Source of the DNA: Mesostigma viride
Lineage: Eukaryota; Streptophyta; Mesostigmatophyceae; Mesostigmatales; Mesostigmataceae
NCBI GenBank assembly: GCA_009746045.1
Contig: RPFO01000015.1
Span: 2,654,932-2,718,931 of the forward strand
Length of the DNA stretch: 64,000 bases
Direction of reading: 5' to 3'
Positions 10,725-21,022 of this stretch are shown one piece after another (position 1 is the stretch's first letter; every line of letters starts with the position of its first letter). The position numbers and the translations under genes are program-made. The notes beneath the pieces are model-generated. The model made no database searches. It worked only from the letters and a program-made list of their open reading frames with translations, and was not told where the DNA came from.

Positions 10725-10729
10725 AGGCT

Positions 10730-13690
10730 ATTGATCTGGCTGGGTTAGAAGATCATGAGAGGCAAGGCATTATTGAAAGGGCCATTAGGTCCATTAAAAC
10801 CCTGGTAGCCAAGGAAGATGGCAATCTGCTGGCTGACAGTGGGTCATATGCTGACAGAGCTCTGTGGTCCACCAGGCTGTGCCAAGTCCTCAACAGGAGG
10901 CCACTCATGAAAACCCCACAAGGGGTGATCATTACACCCGATGGATTGCATGCAGGCATTTATCCACCTGAGGTACTAGCCCTATACAATGCACAGCGAG
11001 CACATACAGCTAGCAGGTTAGCTGTCAAGGATGCAAAGCATCCACGTCCCACCTTCAGAGAAGGGGACCAGGTCCTATTCTACAAGGAGTCGGGACTAGG
11101 CAAGGTGGGTACCTGGCATGGGCCAGCCACTATCCTAATAAAGTTTAATACCACTGGCAGGACAGTGTTGGTTAAACACAATGACACGGGAAAGATTCAC
11201 AGGTGTTCACCTCACAGGATGAAATTGTATTTTCCAACTGTGTCAGACGTGGCAGAGGAGGAAGAGCTGTTGGCCGACAGCCCTGTACAGTTACCTGGCA
11301 TCCCAGCGTTGCCCAGTGAGTGGTTGTTTGGAACACCCACTGGTGAGTGTGAGAGCCACACCCACTGTGACACCCAGGTCACCCTTGATGATTGTAGGCA
11401 GTCACTGCAGGCTTGGCCCCCTGCAGAAGAGGGTCACATTGGCAAAACAGGTGATCAGCAACCTATCACCTCTTCAAGTGTGAACATAGCTCAGCCACTA
11501 GCTGCACCTTCCAAACGCAGCCTAGCAGACGCTGTTCGCATTTTACAAGCAGCTCATAGAGCCAAAGCTCAAACTGCTGCAGGATCAGCTAAGGTGGGGA
11601 AGGTTGGGCAGAATGACAATAGCCCATTTATGGTTGCAGTGGACACACAAGCCCAGGTCAGCATTATCAGTGCCCTGGCTGTGCCCCATATGCCTTTGGA
11701 ACCTTCACCCTGGCACCATGTGGCTGATTTCTCAGGGCAGTCATCACTCAAGGTATTAGGTCAGGTCATGTTGACTATACTCGGTATCCCCACTCCTTTT
11801 CAGGTATTGGAAGGTTATAAAGGGAATGCTCTGTTGGGGGATCCTTTTCTCTGTTACCCTGGTGTCATTATCTCCAGTGATAGACTATCCATCCAGGACA
11901 TGGGTGGTGTTGATCTGAATCATTTCAAAATTTCTCTTGAAAAACTTCTTAACACCAACATTGCTTCTGTAAAATTTGCTACACCCAAGTATGCCCCAGG
12001 GCAAGAACCCTGTGTGGCAGACTTGGTTCACAATCAAAAACTTCATCCCACCTCCTTTGGATTGGGCAAGCATGATGTGGCTAAAATGTCTCCTCTTTCT
12101 TATGAACAGATAGAGCAAGATTGTCGCACACACATAGGCTTCCTAAAATGGGTGGAGGCCTTCAACAAGGCCAGGGAAGAATGGGTAGTGCCAGATCCTC
12201 TTAGCCCTTCTCACACTCCACCTGTCACCCCTATTGACAAAAAGCCTGCAGGGTGCAAGCACTTGCGCCTGAAGTTTGTGTGCAAACATAAGCCAGCAGC
12301 AGACGGGTCAGTCATCTTCCATGCTAGACCTTGTGTGACAGAGTTCAAGGGCACCACTGATCTGACAGAAGCAGAGTTGTACACGCCAGGCATTCAGCAA
12401 ACATCCCTAAAAATATTGCTGTCTGTCTTTGTGGGTCATCTCAATGATGGGGATGACTATGTATGTAAGGCTACAGACATTAAAAGGGCTTTCTTGAAAG
12501 GCTCACCTGAGATAGCACAACAAGTGTGGCATGGTCAGGTGTATGTAGTCTCCACTCCCAGAGTTTGGGCAAAACACATCCCTCAGCAGTACCTGAAAGC
12601 TAACATAGGTGTCGAAGGGCTGCAATCAGCTCCTCGAATTTTCAGGATGTCAGCTCAGGCTGTGTTTGAAAAGCTAGGGGCTAGATATGATGACATAGAC
12701 CCTTGCTTCTTTGTGGTCCCACACCCTCACGGCATACTCACCTTTGTGTGGCATGGGGATGATCAGCTGATTGCTGGGCCAAGGCGTGCTGTAGATGATT
12801 TTATTCAACAAGTGTCACAGCATTTTGAGATTGGCAAGCAAGTAGAGCTGGGCACCACTGCCATAAAATTTTGTGGCACAATGTTACAACTCCAGCAGCA
12901 TCAAAACCAGTGGGTGTGTGCACTTTATTCTCCCAATGATTACATGCACAGCTGCTTGGAGGTTTTGCAAACAAAAATCAAACCTGGAGCCTGTCCTACC
13001 ATTAGAGGCAAGCTGGGGTGGTTGTGCTCAACGTGTGCGCCTCACCTGGCTGTGGTTAGCAGAGTTGATGATGATGTCTTGATGCAAGTAGGTCACAAAG
13101 CCATCACCAAAACTCTCCAGGAAGGCCCTCCCCTTATCTTGCACTCTTTGGATCTCCACAAAACCATTCACATCCAAGCTATGATGGATAGTTCCATGGA
13201 GTCCAGGCAGATTACCAAGTTGCAGGCAAGGGAGTCAGGCTTGTATTTTGTGCAGAATGATGATGCACCCTTGTCTCTCATTTCATGGTACAGCCGGTTG
13301 CATAGACGCAAGGCTGTCAGCAGCAATGCTGCTGAGTGCAGGGCAGTGGTGTCAGCAGTGCTTCATGCCAGGTACTTGAATCATGTGCTGGTTTGGTTGC
13401 AGATGCAAGCAGGCAGCAATGCTGGGGTGGTGGCACACTTGCTCACTGACAGTCAGTCAGTCCTCAGTTTCCTTGCTAACCCCTATGCTGTGCACACTGA
13501 TCTTGACTGGGTGGTCCTTAAACAGGAGTCCACCTACTGGGAGTCCACCCGTCACGTGGAGGACAAACACAACGCTGCTGATGCACTCACTAAAGTGCCT
13601 CAGCAGGCAGCTGACCAATACCAGCTGTTGTACCACTTGATGAACCCCTATGGCAAGCAGGCAACCCTGCCCCATAGGGGGGACGCCTAG
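10730..13690 (+). CDS. gag-pol: Cop2-a gag-pol polyprotein, second part (integrase end, protease-like, RT, RNase H)
   Basis: This continues codon for codon from 5353, giving 2161 codons in all. The integrase catalytic Glu lies in RQGIIERAIRSIK, followed by a basic C-terminal region. A retropepsin-like segment then follows: MVAVDTQAQVSII (about residue 1479), the strand pair KVLGQVMLTILG, and NALLGDPFL, equivalent to the ILG-D hydrophobic-Gly motif. Copia-type RT comes next, with KATDIKRAFLKGS as the first Asp box and FVWHGDDQLIAG (about 1850) in place of YVDD. RNase H follows with MMDSSMESR, NAAECRAVVSA, LLTDSQSV and NAADALTK. The end is a TAG at 13688-13690. The order integrase-protease-RT is unusual for copia. 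No frameshift is present, so the protein may be functional apart from the Cop4 insertion. Confidence 0.95.
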   Translation: MDLAGLEDHERQGIIERAIRSIKTLVAKEDGNLLADSGSYADRALWSTRLCQVLNRRPLMKTPQGVIITPDGLHAGIYPPEVLALYNAQRAHTASRLAVKDAKHPRPTFREGDQVLFYKESGLGKVGTWHGPATILIKFNTTGRTVLVKHNDTGKIHRCSPHRMKLYFPTVSDVAEEEELLADSPVQLPGIPALPSEWLFGTPTGECESHTHCDTQVTLDDCRQSLQAWPPAEEGHIGKTGDQQPITSSSVNIAQPLAAPSKRSLADAVRILQAAHRAKAQTAAGSAKVGKVGQNDNSPFMVAVDTQAQVSIISALAVPHMPLEPSPWHHVADFSGQSSLKVLGQVMLTILGIPTPFQVLEGYKGNALLGDPFLCYPGVIISSDRLSIQDMGGVDLNHFKISLEKLLNTNIASVKFATPKYAPGQEPCVADLVHNQKLHPTSFGLGKHDVAKMSPLSYEQIEQDCRTHIGFLKWVEAFNKAREEWVVPDPLSPSHTPPVTPIDKKPAGCKHLRLKFVCKHKPAADGSVIFHARPCVTEFKGTTDLTEAELYTPGIQQTSLKILLSVFVGHLNDGDDYVCKATDIKRAFLKGSPEIAQQVWHGQVYVVSTPRVWAKHIPQQYLKANIGVEGLQSAPRIFRMSAQAVFEKLGARYDDIDPCFFVVPHPHGILTFVWHGDDQLIAGPRRAVDDFIQQVSQHFEIGKQVELGTTAIKFCGTMLQLQQHQNQWVCALYSPNDYMHSCLEVLQTKIKPGACPTIRGKLGWLCSTCAPHLAVVSRVDDDVLMQVGHKAITKTLQEGPPLILHSLDLHKTIHIQAMMDSSMESRQITKLQARESGLYFVQNDDAPLSLISWYSRLHRRKAVSSNAAECRAVVSAVLHARYLNHVLVWLQMQAGSNAGVVAHLLTDSQSVLSFLANPYAVHTDLDWVVLKQESTYWESTRHVEDKHNAADALTKVPQQAADQYQLLYHLMNPYGKQATLPHRGDA

Positions 13691-14764
13691 CAGGGTCCTG
13701 TTCACCAGGGCCGCCTAGGTAACCCAGTACCCCTTGGGCAGGTCCAAGGGGTAGGTTGTGGCTTCCAGCAAGGGGGGTTGGTTGGAGTCTGTTTTCATGC
13801 ATCTGCGTGCCCTATGCCAATAAAATCTGTTTCGATTTTTTCAACACCATGGAATTTCGTTATGCACACCTTCATAGGTGGGCATGGGATGTATCTCACA
13901 CTTTTCTGTTCCACTAGGGTTGTATGCCTTGGTGGATTGGCCTTGAGCTCAGTGGCTCAGGTGCCTCCCATTCAAGTGGAGGGTCAAAGCTCCCTTGACA
14001 GGTGGTTACCCAGGACCCCAGTTCACTGTGGATATCCTGGGCCACCTGGCCTCACTGTTCAGTGGCAGTAAAGGCATGGGTGCTGTCATGTTGTCTAGAA
14101 CAACGTGCTCAGCCCAGGTGCAGGATGAAATATTCCTGTCACCTGTCCCCAGGACTTCAGCCACCACTGTGCAGGGCAGGGGTGGCTGGTCCTCACACGT
14201 TGTGCAGGTGCAACGTGGACAGGTCCAGGATGTCATAGTCCTGTCACCTGTCACTAGGACTTCAGCCCCCTCTGTGCAGGGCAGGGGTGGCTGGTCCTCA
14301 CATGTTGTGCAGGTACAACATGGACAGTGCAGGGTGCAATAAACCTGTCCACTGTCACTACTCAGGTTGCAGGTAACCTGAGCTCAGTTGACCCAGCCTG
14401 GCTGGGTATTTTTTTTCTCTGAGTGGGCGATGATGATGGAACAACATGGAACCTCTTAAACGGTTACCTTGGCATTTTTTTTACAATGGCTCTCTTGGCT
14501 GGTGATGCACTCCCTGGATAGGCAGACAGGCATAGCTATCTCCCTTGTGAGCTCGCGAGGAGGAGGAACTCCCCGGGCATGTTGAGCTAAACGTGATGCC
14601 ATCACAAGTATTGCACGAGTTCTGGGGCCCATCTTTTTCAGTCCAGATGTTGCAGTATGGGTGTCAGTTGCTCAGCACCTCAGTCAGCTTGGAGTCAGTC
14701 TCCTAGCTGGGCAGGATCAGGCTTAGTGTCGCTAGCCTTCAACCTGAAAGGAAAACATAATGGG
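13691..14764 (+). other. Cop2-a 3' untranslated region with tandem repeats and hairpins
   Basis: It contains an imperfect tandem repeat of a unit of about 105 bp (about 14121-14345). Three related hairpins with 7-bp stems lie at 14087-14107, 14196-14217 and 14301-14322. A hairpin CTCAGGTT/AACCTGAG lies at 14361-14382, and CCCAGC/GCTGGG is followed by a T-run (about 14391-14418). AATAAA-like sequence occurs near 13820 and 14338. Cop2-b has the same arrangement at 34635-35698. No ORF is credible here. Confidence 0.8.
14121..14345 (+). repeat. Imperfect tandem repeat, unit about 105 bp
   Basis: Two full units start with CAGGATG at 14121 and 14226, and a partial third starts at 14330. Each includes GCAGGGCAGGGGTGGCTGG and a hairpin of the form CAYGTTG...CAACRTG. 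Cop2-b carries the same array in reverse (about 35055-35280). Confidence 0.85.
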
Positions 14765-15222
14765 AGTTAGATGAGATGCTTAGGCTGACACACGGATTTC
14801 CGGCCTGCGCGCCGCGTATTGCCTACCGCGGCTGAGCGGGACACCTCAGTACTGTACGGCAGGGTGTACGGTACTGAGGTGTCATGTGGACCGATGTGCG
14901 GTTAGTGCCAGACTGTGCCTAGACTCTAGCTCGACCCGCCAGACCCGGGTTATCCGGTTCTGGACGGGCCGAGTGTAGTTGATGCTAGTGACGTGGTCGC
15001 ATGGCATTGCAGTGTACAGTTGTCCACTGGTGAGGTGCTGCAGGGAGCATCGCCATAGGCATATAGGCGTAGCACTGGGGAGTGCCGCAGCACCCGAGTT
15101 TGCCCAGACGTTCCATTCTGAGCCCTCAGCTTCCATTGCTCTCTCGTTGTATTATTACTAATACAATCATCATTCGCTTTCAGCTTCAGCAGTTGTTTGT
15201 CATCGCTAGTCTCCATCCAACT
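14765..15222 (+). repeat. Cop2-a 3' LTR
   Basis: The 458-bp LTR is identical to 1331-1788 except for an A/G difference in the hairpin loop and a G/T difference near the 3' quarter. It is followed by the CCTCC duplication at 15223-15227. Confidence 0.96.
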
Positions 15223-15227
15223 CCTCC

Positions 15228-16437
15228 CCTACGCCTGCTGGCCCTAGTGGTGCTGTTGTTGTGACGCCCGCTGTGGGGGAGCCAGTGAAGGCAATGCCAG
15301 GGTCGAGGCCTCACATGAGTGCAGTCACTGTCATGAACGGGCAGAAGCCTCTTAACCCACCATTAGCACAGGAAGCATTAGACAAGTGGCTAGAGGACAT
15401 GGAGTTGGTTGTGCTCTCCGTGGACCCCACTGTCAACCTAGTGCAGGTGTTTCACTCGTCCACATGCAACAGGGATTCCTCAGAACGTGTGCGGGAAAAG
15501 ACTAGGGTGGCTGTGAAAGACAAGCTAACCTGGGCACAGTTCCTGGATGGATTGAGGGAGGAATTCTCAGACAAGGTTCTAAACCTCACAAACTACTACA
15601 AACACCAGCATGACACGTTCGAGATCATTGGCCCTATTGCAGAGGAATGGGCCAGGCTCAACCGAATCAGAGACAAGGGGGCCAAGTATGGCTTCCTGGT
15701 CACAGATAGGGCCTTGGCAGATTATTTCCTGGACCGTATGGGATTGAGTGTGGATGGGAGGAACAGTGCCCGCATGTTTCTGAACCAGACAGATGGGTCC
15801 TTGCGTGCTCTAGAGCTGGTGATCCTTAGTATCAGGAAGCCAGATCCTGCCTGCAAAGCCATTCAGTCCCACGGCAGCAATGCCACCTCCGCTGTACAGG
15901 CCCAAGGTGATGTCCCCGGGTACCCAGCCCGTGATGGGGCAAGGCCTAACAAGCGTAGGCGCTTCAGGCGCCAGAGGCAGGGGGCTCAGGGTGGCAAGGG
16001 TGCAGGTTCCCAAGGAGGGGTTGGGAGCCAGCAAGCTGGAGGTCAGCAGGGCAAGGGTGGCCAAGGGCAAGGAGTTGTACAAGCTAACGCTTATACTTTT
16101 TATGCGCAAACCTTTTTTGCTAAGGTTAACGCATATTCTTACATCCTGCGCAGGATGTAAGAATATGCGTTAACCTTAGCAAAAAAGGTTTGCGCATAAA
16201 AAGTATAAGCGTTAGCTTGTACAACTCAAGGCAAGAGCCAAGCTCAAGGCAATCAGGGCAAGCAGGGTGGGCAGCCTCAGGGAGGCCAGGGGAAGCCTGG
16301 CAAGGGTGGGGCTGGGTCTGGGAAGAAGGGTGGAGCATGTTTTGTGTGTGGCAAGGAGGGTCACTGGCGTCGTGAGTGCCCTGCATGACAGGAAGGCCAA
16401 GCCTGCTGGGGCAGGGGGCCAGTCTGGGCAGCAGTGA
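15228..16437 (+). pseudogene. gag: Cop1-a gag, main part (interrupted by a palindrome and a frameshift)
   Basis: It continues in frame from 1330. It encodes a capsid-like helical region (LDKWLEDMELVV, LTWAQFLDGLREEFSD, EEWARLNRIRDKG, ADYFLDRMGLSVDGR) and a Gly/Gln/Lys-rich linker. A CCHC knuckle CFVCGKEGHWRREC is encoded at about 16339-16380. The perfect foldback at 16073-16226 adds an in-frame stop in the linker, and four extra bases after the knuckle (near 16383) shift the frame. The TGA at 16435-16437 is the gag terminator seen in Cop1-b. It is followed by CTA and then, in the same frame, by pol. Confidence 0.88.
16073..16226. mobile_element. FB1: perfect 154-bp palindromic foldback element in Cop1-a gag
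   Basis: Two 77-bp arms are exact reverse complements with no spacer (centre at 16149/16150). The ends are AGTTGTACAAGC...GCTTGTACAACT. It is flanked by the 5-bp duplication CAAGG (16068-16072 and 16227-16231). The equivalent site in Cop1-b has a single CAAGG and no insert. The AGTT...AACT termini and 5-bp duplication are the same as those of the Cop1-3 LTRs, suggesting use of their integrase. An inverted-repeat assembly artefact is less likely because of the clean duplication. Confidence 0.9.
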
Positions 16438-19400
16438 CTAGTTACGCCATCCCCTGTAAATAGTCAATCACCCCTTGGGGAAGGTGTGCTGGATGTACAT
16501 GAGGATAGGGGTGTGCCCCTTGTGCAGCACCAAGGGTGTAAAGATGCTGTTCTTCCACTGGATTGCAATAACAATGCTGCAGCTGAATTCCCTATACCTC
16601 ATGCAGGTGGTGGGTCTCCAGCAGGTGCTGGCCTGGAGGGCCAAGGGACCTTGCTGGAAGGGCCTGGAGCGGTCCAGGGTGCAGGACCTGGCTTGGGGAG
16701 TCAGGATGACCTGCAGGGAAGCCCTGGAACCTCAGGAGTGGATCATGTGTCCCCACACACGGTTCAGACGTCTCGCCAGGTCAGTACTGAGAGAGTGCTG
16801 AGCTATGCTGAGGCTGGCCATAGGTTGCATCACATGTTTGGGCATTCTGGGCAGGCTGCAATGTTTGCTTGGAAGCTAGGGAGGGAGCCTTTGTGGGAGG
16901 CTTGCCAGGCTGCTGCTGAGAACTGTGGATGCCACGAGAATGCTGTTCACCCACCCCAGTCCCATGCTAGGGAGCCTGCTAGGGAGCGTGGCAACATCCA
17001 GATGGATATCCAGCATATCAGGGGCTTGTATATATTAGTGGGGGTGGACAGGTTCAGTACATATAGACTGATAAACGTTCTGCCTGGTATGCAGGAGCAT
17101 CACTTGTTGTTGGGTATGAAGGCCCTGGTCCCAGGCTTTGGGGTGTGCAAGAGTGTGCAGGCAGACTTGCAGTTTGACTGCTTGCTCAAGCATCAGGACC
17201 AGCTGCCTTGTAAGCTGGTAGAAGTCCCCAGAGAGAGTCATGGGCAGCAAGGGGCTGTAGAAAGATCCATACGTGAGGTGAAGACAGTGGTGCTAGCAGC
17301 AGAGACAGTGCCACTTGTGGCATCTGCCTTAGAGAGGGCAGCCTGGTGTAAGGGGATAGAAGAGCAGCTGAACCACAGGGTTAACTATTACTTTGATGGT
17401 GTGGCTGTCTCTCCCCTGGCCCTGCAGTATAGCTTATTGCCTGAAAACGTGGTGCAGGCCAGTCTAAGGAAGGCAGACAGGTTGTTTGCCCAGCTGAGAC
17501 GTAAGGACAAGAACTGGAATGTGCTGAGGCCTCAGGTGGGGCTGAAGGTCAGGATGTGGAAGGAACCATCTATTCCAGGCAAGCGGGGGAAGTGGCAGGA
17601 TGGGGTGGTCACTCGTGTGGAAGAAGCTAACAGATCTTGCCTGGCGGCTTTGGAAAAGGATCCAAGGCACGTGTACAGGTTGTCCTGGGCTCATGTCAAG
17701 GAGAGAAGGCCACATGCAATCTGGCCTGCAGACGGGCCAGGCCCTCCCAGTTGGGTTGAGGAGCCAGGCCAGAGCCAGGCAGCAGCAGCTAACAATCCTC
17801 TGGTGGTGGATGATGGTCTGTCCCTGCTGGAAGATGACGAGCAGGAGGAGGCTGCTGAAGCAACTGTCACAAGGCCAGAGGGGACGGGGCAGCCACCTAA
17901 GGCCCGGGGGCCTCTCATGGCGGACGTCATCCGAGCACTCATGCGCAGCAAACATGATCCCAAGGTATCCAAGCTCACGGGGTGGGGGTCGTGCTGGGCA
18001 GCTACAATGGAGGTAGATACCAACTCACAGGTGTCTGTCATCAGGGAAGAGGATGCTGTAGGCTTACAGATGTCCCATCCCAGTTGCCTTGCTGTGTCTG
18101 ATTTCTCAGGAAAGGTGTCCATGAAGATCCTTGGGGAAGTGAGTGTGCCTATCTTAGGGGTGCCCACCACGTTCTGTGTGGTAGAGGGCTATCAGGGGCC
18201 TGCCATTCTGGGTCAGAACTTCTTGTGCATGCCAGGGGTTACTTTGACCTCTGATGAGTTGGCACTAGAAGGCAGGGGCAGCCTCCCCCTTGAAAGATAT
18301 CACTATTCCCAGGGTCTTGCAGTGGCGGTGAAGGCTGTTAAGAGTCAGCCAGCTGAGGGTCCTCAGGTCAGGAGCCCATAGCTGAGGACCTGTTGATAAT
18401 CCCAACCACCTTTGATCCACGGCAGTTAGGGGTAAACAGGTACCAGATAGCTGCTCACAGTCCTATTCCCTGGCGCCAGCTAGTCGAGATGATGCAAAGC
18501 CCCAAGATGGCTAAGGCATGGACTCTTGGCTTTGTTGCTTCTGGGCATGAGTGGATAGTTTCCAACTGTGCAGAACCTGTGGATGAGCTGCCAGAAGTTC
18601 ACCAGCTGCTCAGATTGATGTTTGTCCTCAAGCTCAAGGAGGTGATGGTGTCCAGGTGCCACATGTCAGACCAGTTGTAACCGAGTATATCATGGCACTG
18701 GCCAGTTGTTAGATGAGGAGCTCTATACTCCAGGGATGCTGCATGACACGTGGAGGATTCTGCTGTGTATATTTCTGTCTTTTCTGGTTAAGGGTGTGCC
18801 CTATAGCTCTGTGCTGATTGATTTCAAGAGGGCTTTTCTCAAGGGTGACCAAGATCAGGCTAGGCAGACTTGGAGAGATATCCCTCCTTTCTTTGTGACT
18901 GTACCTGCTGTATGGAGAGCAGAGATAAAGGCCAGGTACCTGAGAATTCTGAAAGGGTTGGAAGGTCTCAGGTCCAGTCCCATTATCTGGAGAAAGAGCC
19001 TAGAGAAATTCTTGAAGAATACTTGTGGGTTTTCTGTGTCTCCAGTGGATCCCTGTTTGTTCCAAGGGTCCCACAATGGCCTTCCTGTCTTTGCCTCACT
19101 GCATGGTGATGACCTGCATCTCATAGGTCCACCAGACTGGGTTGAGGCTGTTTTTTGCTAAGATCCAGAAGCGGTTTGAGCTGGGTAAGATACAGCACAT
19201 GGTGGAGAATGAGCCTATGGTCTTCTGTGGCATGCAGGCTACGTTGTTCCAAGCCAAGGGCTCGTGGTTCATCAGGATGGGGGGTGGTAAGGACTACCCA
19301 CAGCAGATTGTAGATGCATTGCAGGAGCCCATCACGCAGGCTAGGTGTGCTACCATCAGGGGCATGCTGGCATGGCTTGCAAGTATATGTGCCCCTGACT

Positions 19401-20010
19401 TGCTGGTTTGAGTCGACTTACTGATTCCCAGCTGGTTGAGGTGGGTGCTGAGAGTGTGGTGCAGGCTGTCATGATGTCTCCCCCTCTTATACTGGGTCCT
19501 GTGGATTTGTACAAGCCCCTTGACATGGTTCTCTATGTGGACAGTTCTATGGACAATAGGAAGGTCACAGAGGTCAGGGGCAGGGCAGCAGCATTAGTTA
19601 CCCTGGAGCAAGATCACACCTCACTTGTTACCTGGTACAGTCGGTTGCAGAACAGGGTTACACCCAGCAGTGATATTGCTGAGTGCAGGGCAATCTGTGA
19701 AGGGCTGCATACTGCTCTTTACTTGAGGGAGCTCTTCTACCAGCTATGTCAAGTGGCTTCCTGTAGGTTGCAGCTGCACACACTGGTGAGGACTGATAGC
19801 ATGGGCATGGTGCAATTTGTGCACAGGCAGCTGGCCAGGAGCAGGGACCTTGACTACTTGTTGCTCAAGGAGATGTCCTACCTAGCTCACATTGAACATG
19901 TGCCTGGTGTGGACAACCCTGCAGATGCCCTCACCAAGCTGGAGGAGAAGGCGGAGAGGCAGTACCCCCTGCTCCGTGGGCTCATGGACCCCTTACACGG
20001 GCGGCCATAG
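16438..20010 (+). pseudogene. pol: Cop1-a pol: integrase, protease-like domain, RT, RNase H; four frameshifts
   Basis: The frame is open from the codon after the gag TGA. After an acidic/Gly-rich linker the integrase shows LHHMFGH, a Cys pair, QMDIQHI, QADLQFD and GQQGAVERSIREVK, with a basic C-terminal part (WKEPSIPGKRGKWQDGVV). A retropepsin-like domain follows (MEVDTNSQVSVI, KILGEVSVPILG, PAILGQNFL). The RT has LIDFKRAFLKGD, LKGLEGLRSSPIIW, VDPCLF and SLHGDDLHLIGP. RNase H has LYVDSSMDNRK, SSDIAECRA, VRTDSMG and NPADALTK. Against Cop1-b there are single-base deletions near 18371, 18645 and 19410 and a one-base insertion near 19155. All lie in or beside homopolymers, so sequencing error is an alternative. 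The stop is at 20008-20010. Confidence 0.9.
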
Positions 20011-21022
20011 AGACCAGGCCTTGCTTCAGCTTGGGTGTCCCCAGTGGGCTGCTTGACCAAAGTACCAAGTGGTGACTGGTGCTTACTGGTTGACAGCCGG
20101 TCCTTCAGGGTTAGGTACACCCTCCTGGACAGGAGTTGGTGTGGAATGTCACTCCTACCAGCTGAGAATCATGCCTGGCCCTCCCCATGGGGTTCAGAAG
20201 AGTCGCCAGGACTTAAGTCGACGCCTTTGGCCTCAAACAGTTAGGCCATGCAAGGGCAACCCGAATGCTGGTTCTTACAGGTTGCTGTATACATGTTTTC
20301 TAGTGCTTGTTTCCAACCTGTTGCTGATAAAGAACCTGGTTGTGTGACCATGTGGTACATGGTTGCCAGGGAGCCACATTCTGGGTTATATATTGCTTGA
20401 ATAAAACATAATCATGTCATTCTCATCTTGTGACTCTCATTGTTGTGCATGTCTTGTTCAAAGTTCCAGGTCACCTTTAAACCTGGAGGTTGGGGTGGGG
20501 TTCAATTCCCCAGCAGAGCCACAGCCTGGCATGAGTGATTCCTGGGCTTAACACCCAGTGAAGACATGGGCTCCCCAAGGAGGCAGCATTTGCATAGGTG
20601 CTACCTGGGTTCTTTGAGCAGAAGGGAAAGGTTGGCCAAGGCGGGCGCCATAAGAACGGGCGCCTGTGATAACTGTGAAAGATCAGGAACTCACAATAGT
20701 ACGTTCTTGGCACCCTGTAATCCCAGCCATTGAACTAGGTAATGTGCCTTGACATTAATCCAACACCAAGTTCCCAAGGAAAGGTTGGGAGCTGACCAAC
20801 AAGGGGTCAGGGGATAACCTGGGGTGACCTCTGATTCACTGGCCAGTATACCTAGGCTGTTCCAAGGGCACATATGTTGTGTTCCCAAGAGGAACTTAGG
20901 CAGGAACCTGGGCCCTGACAGGTCTGATCAATCTCAAGGGACCAAGCGGTCTGTGGCTGAATGGGCACAAGCTAAGTTAGGCTGTTTCAAGCTGGTCCAG
21001 CTCCAAAAGAAGAAAGGATTGG
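20011..21022 (+). other. Cop1-a 3' untranslated region
   Basis: About 1 kb conserved in Cop1-b (27710-28713). It contains a tRNA T-arm-like hairpin, GGGG-TTCAATT-CCCC (20497-20511), which also fits the RNA polymerase III B-box consensus. A GGCGCC-rich patch lies near 20645-20668. The polypurine tract AAAAGAAGAAAGGATTGG adjoins the 3' LTR (about 21005-21022). AATAAA occurs at about 20400. No coding potential is seen. Confidence 0.75.

Larger units (their letters stand above)
1331..15222 (+). mobile_element. Cop2-a: full-length copia-type element inserted in Cop1-a gag
   Basis: Two 458-bp LTRs (1331-1788 and 14765-15222) are flanked by the 5-bp duplication CCTCC (1326-1330 and 15223-15227). 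By eye the LTRs differ at only two positions, so the insertion is young. The LTR termini are AGTTAGATG...CATCCAACT, an imperfect inverted repeat that does not follow TG...CA. The internal part holds one gag-pol ORF (1829-5353 joined to 10730-13690), interrupted only by Cop4, and a structured 3' untranslated region. Without Cop4 the element is about 8.5 kb, matching Cop2-b (8464 bp). A purine-rich stretch ending ACATAATGGG precedes the 3' LTR and is the likely polypurine tract. Confidence 0.96.

Noticed and set aside
14391-14418. Bacterial-type terminator (CCCAGC hairpin plus T-run)
   Set aside because: The context is a eukaryotic retrotransposon 3' region; the hairpin and T-run are described as structure only.
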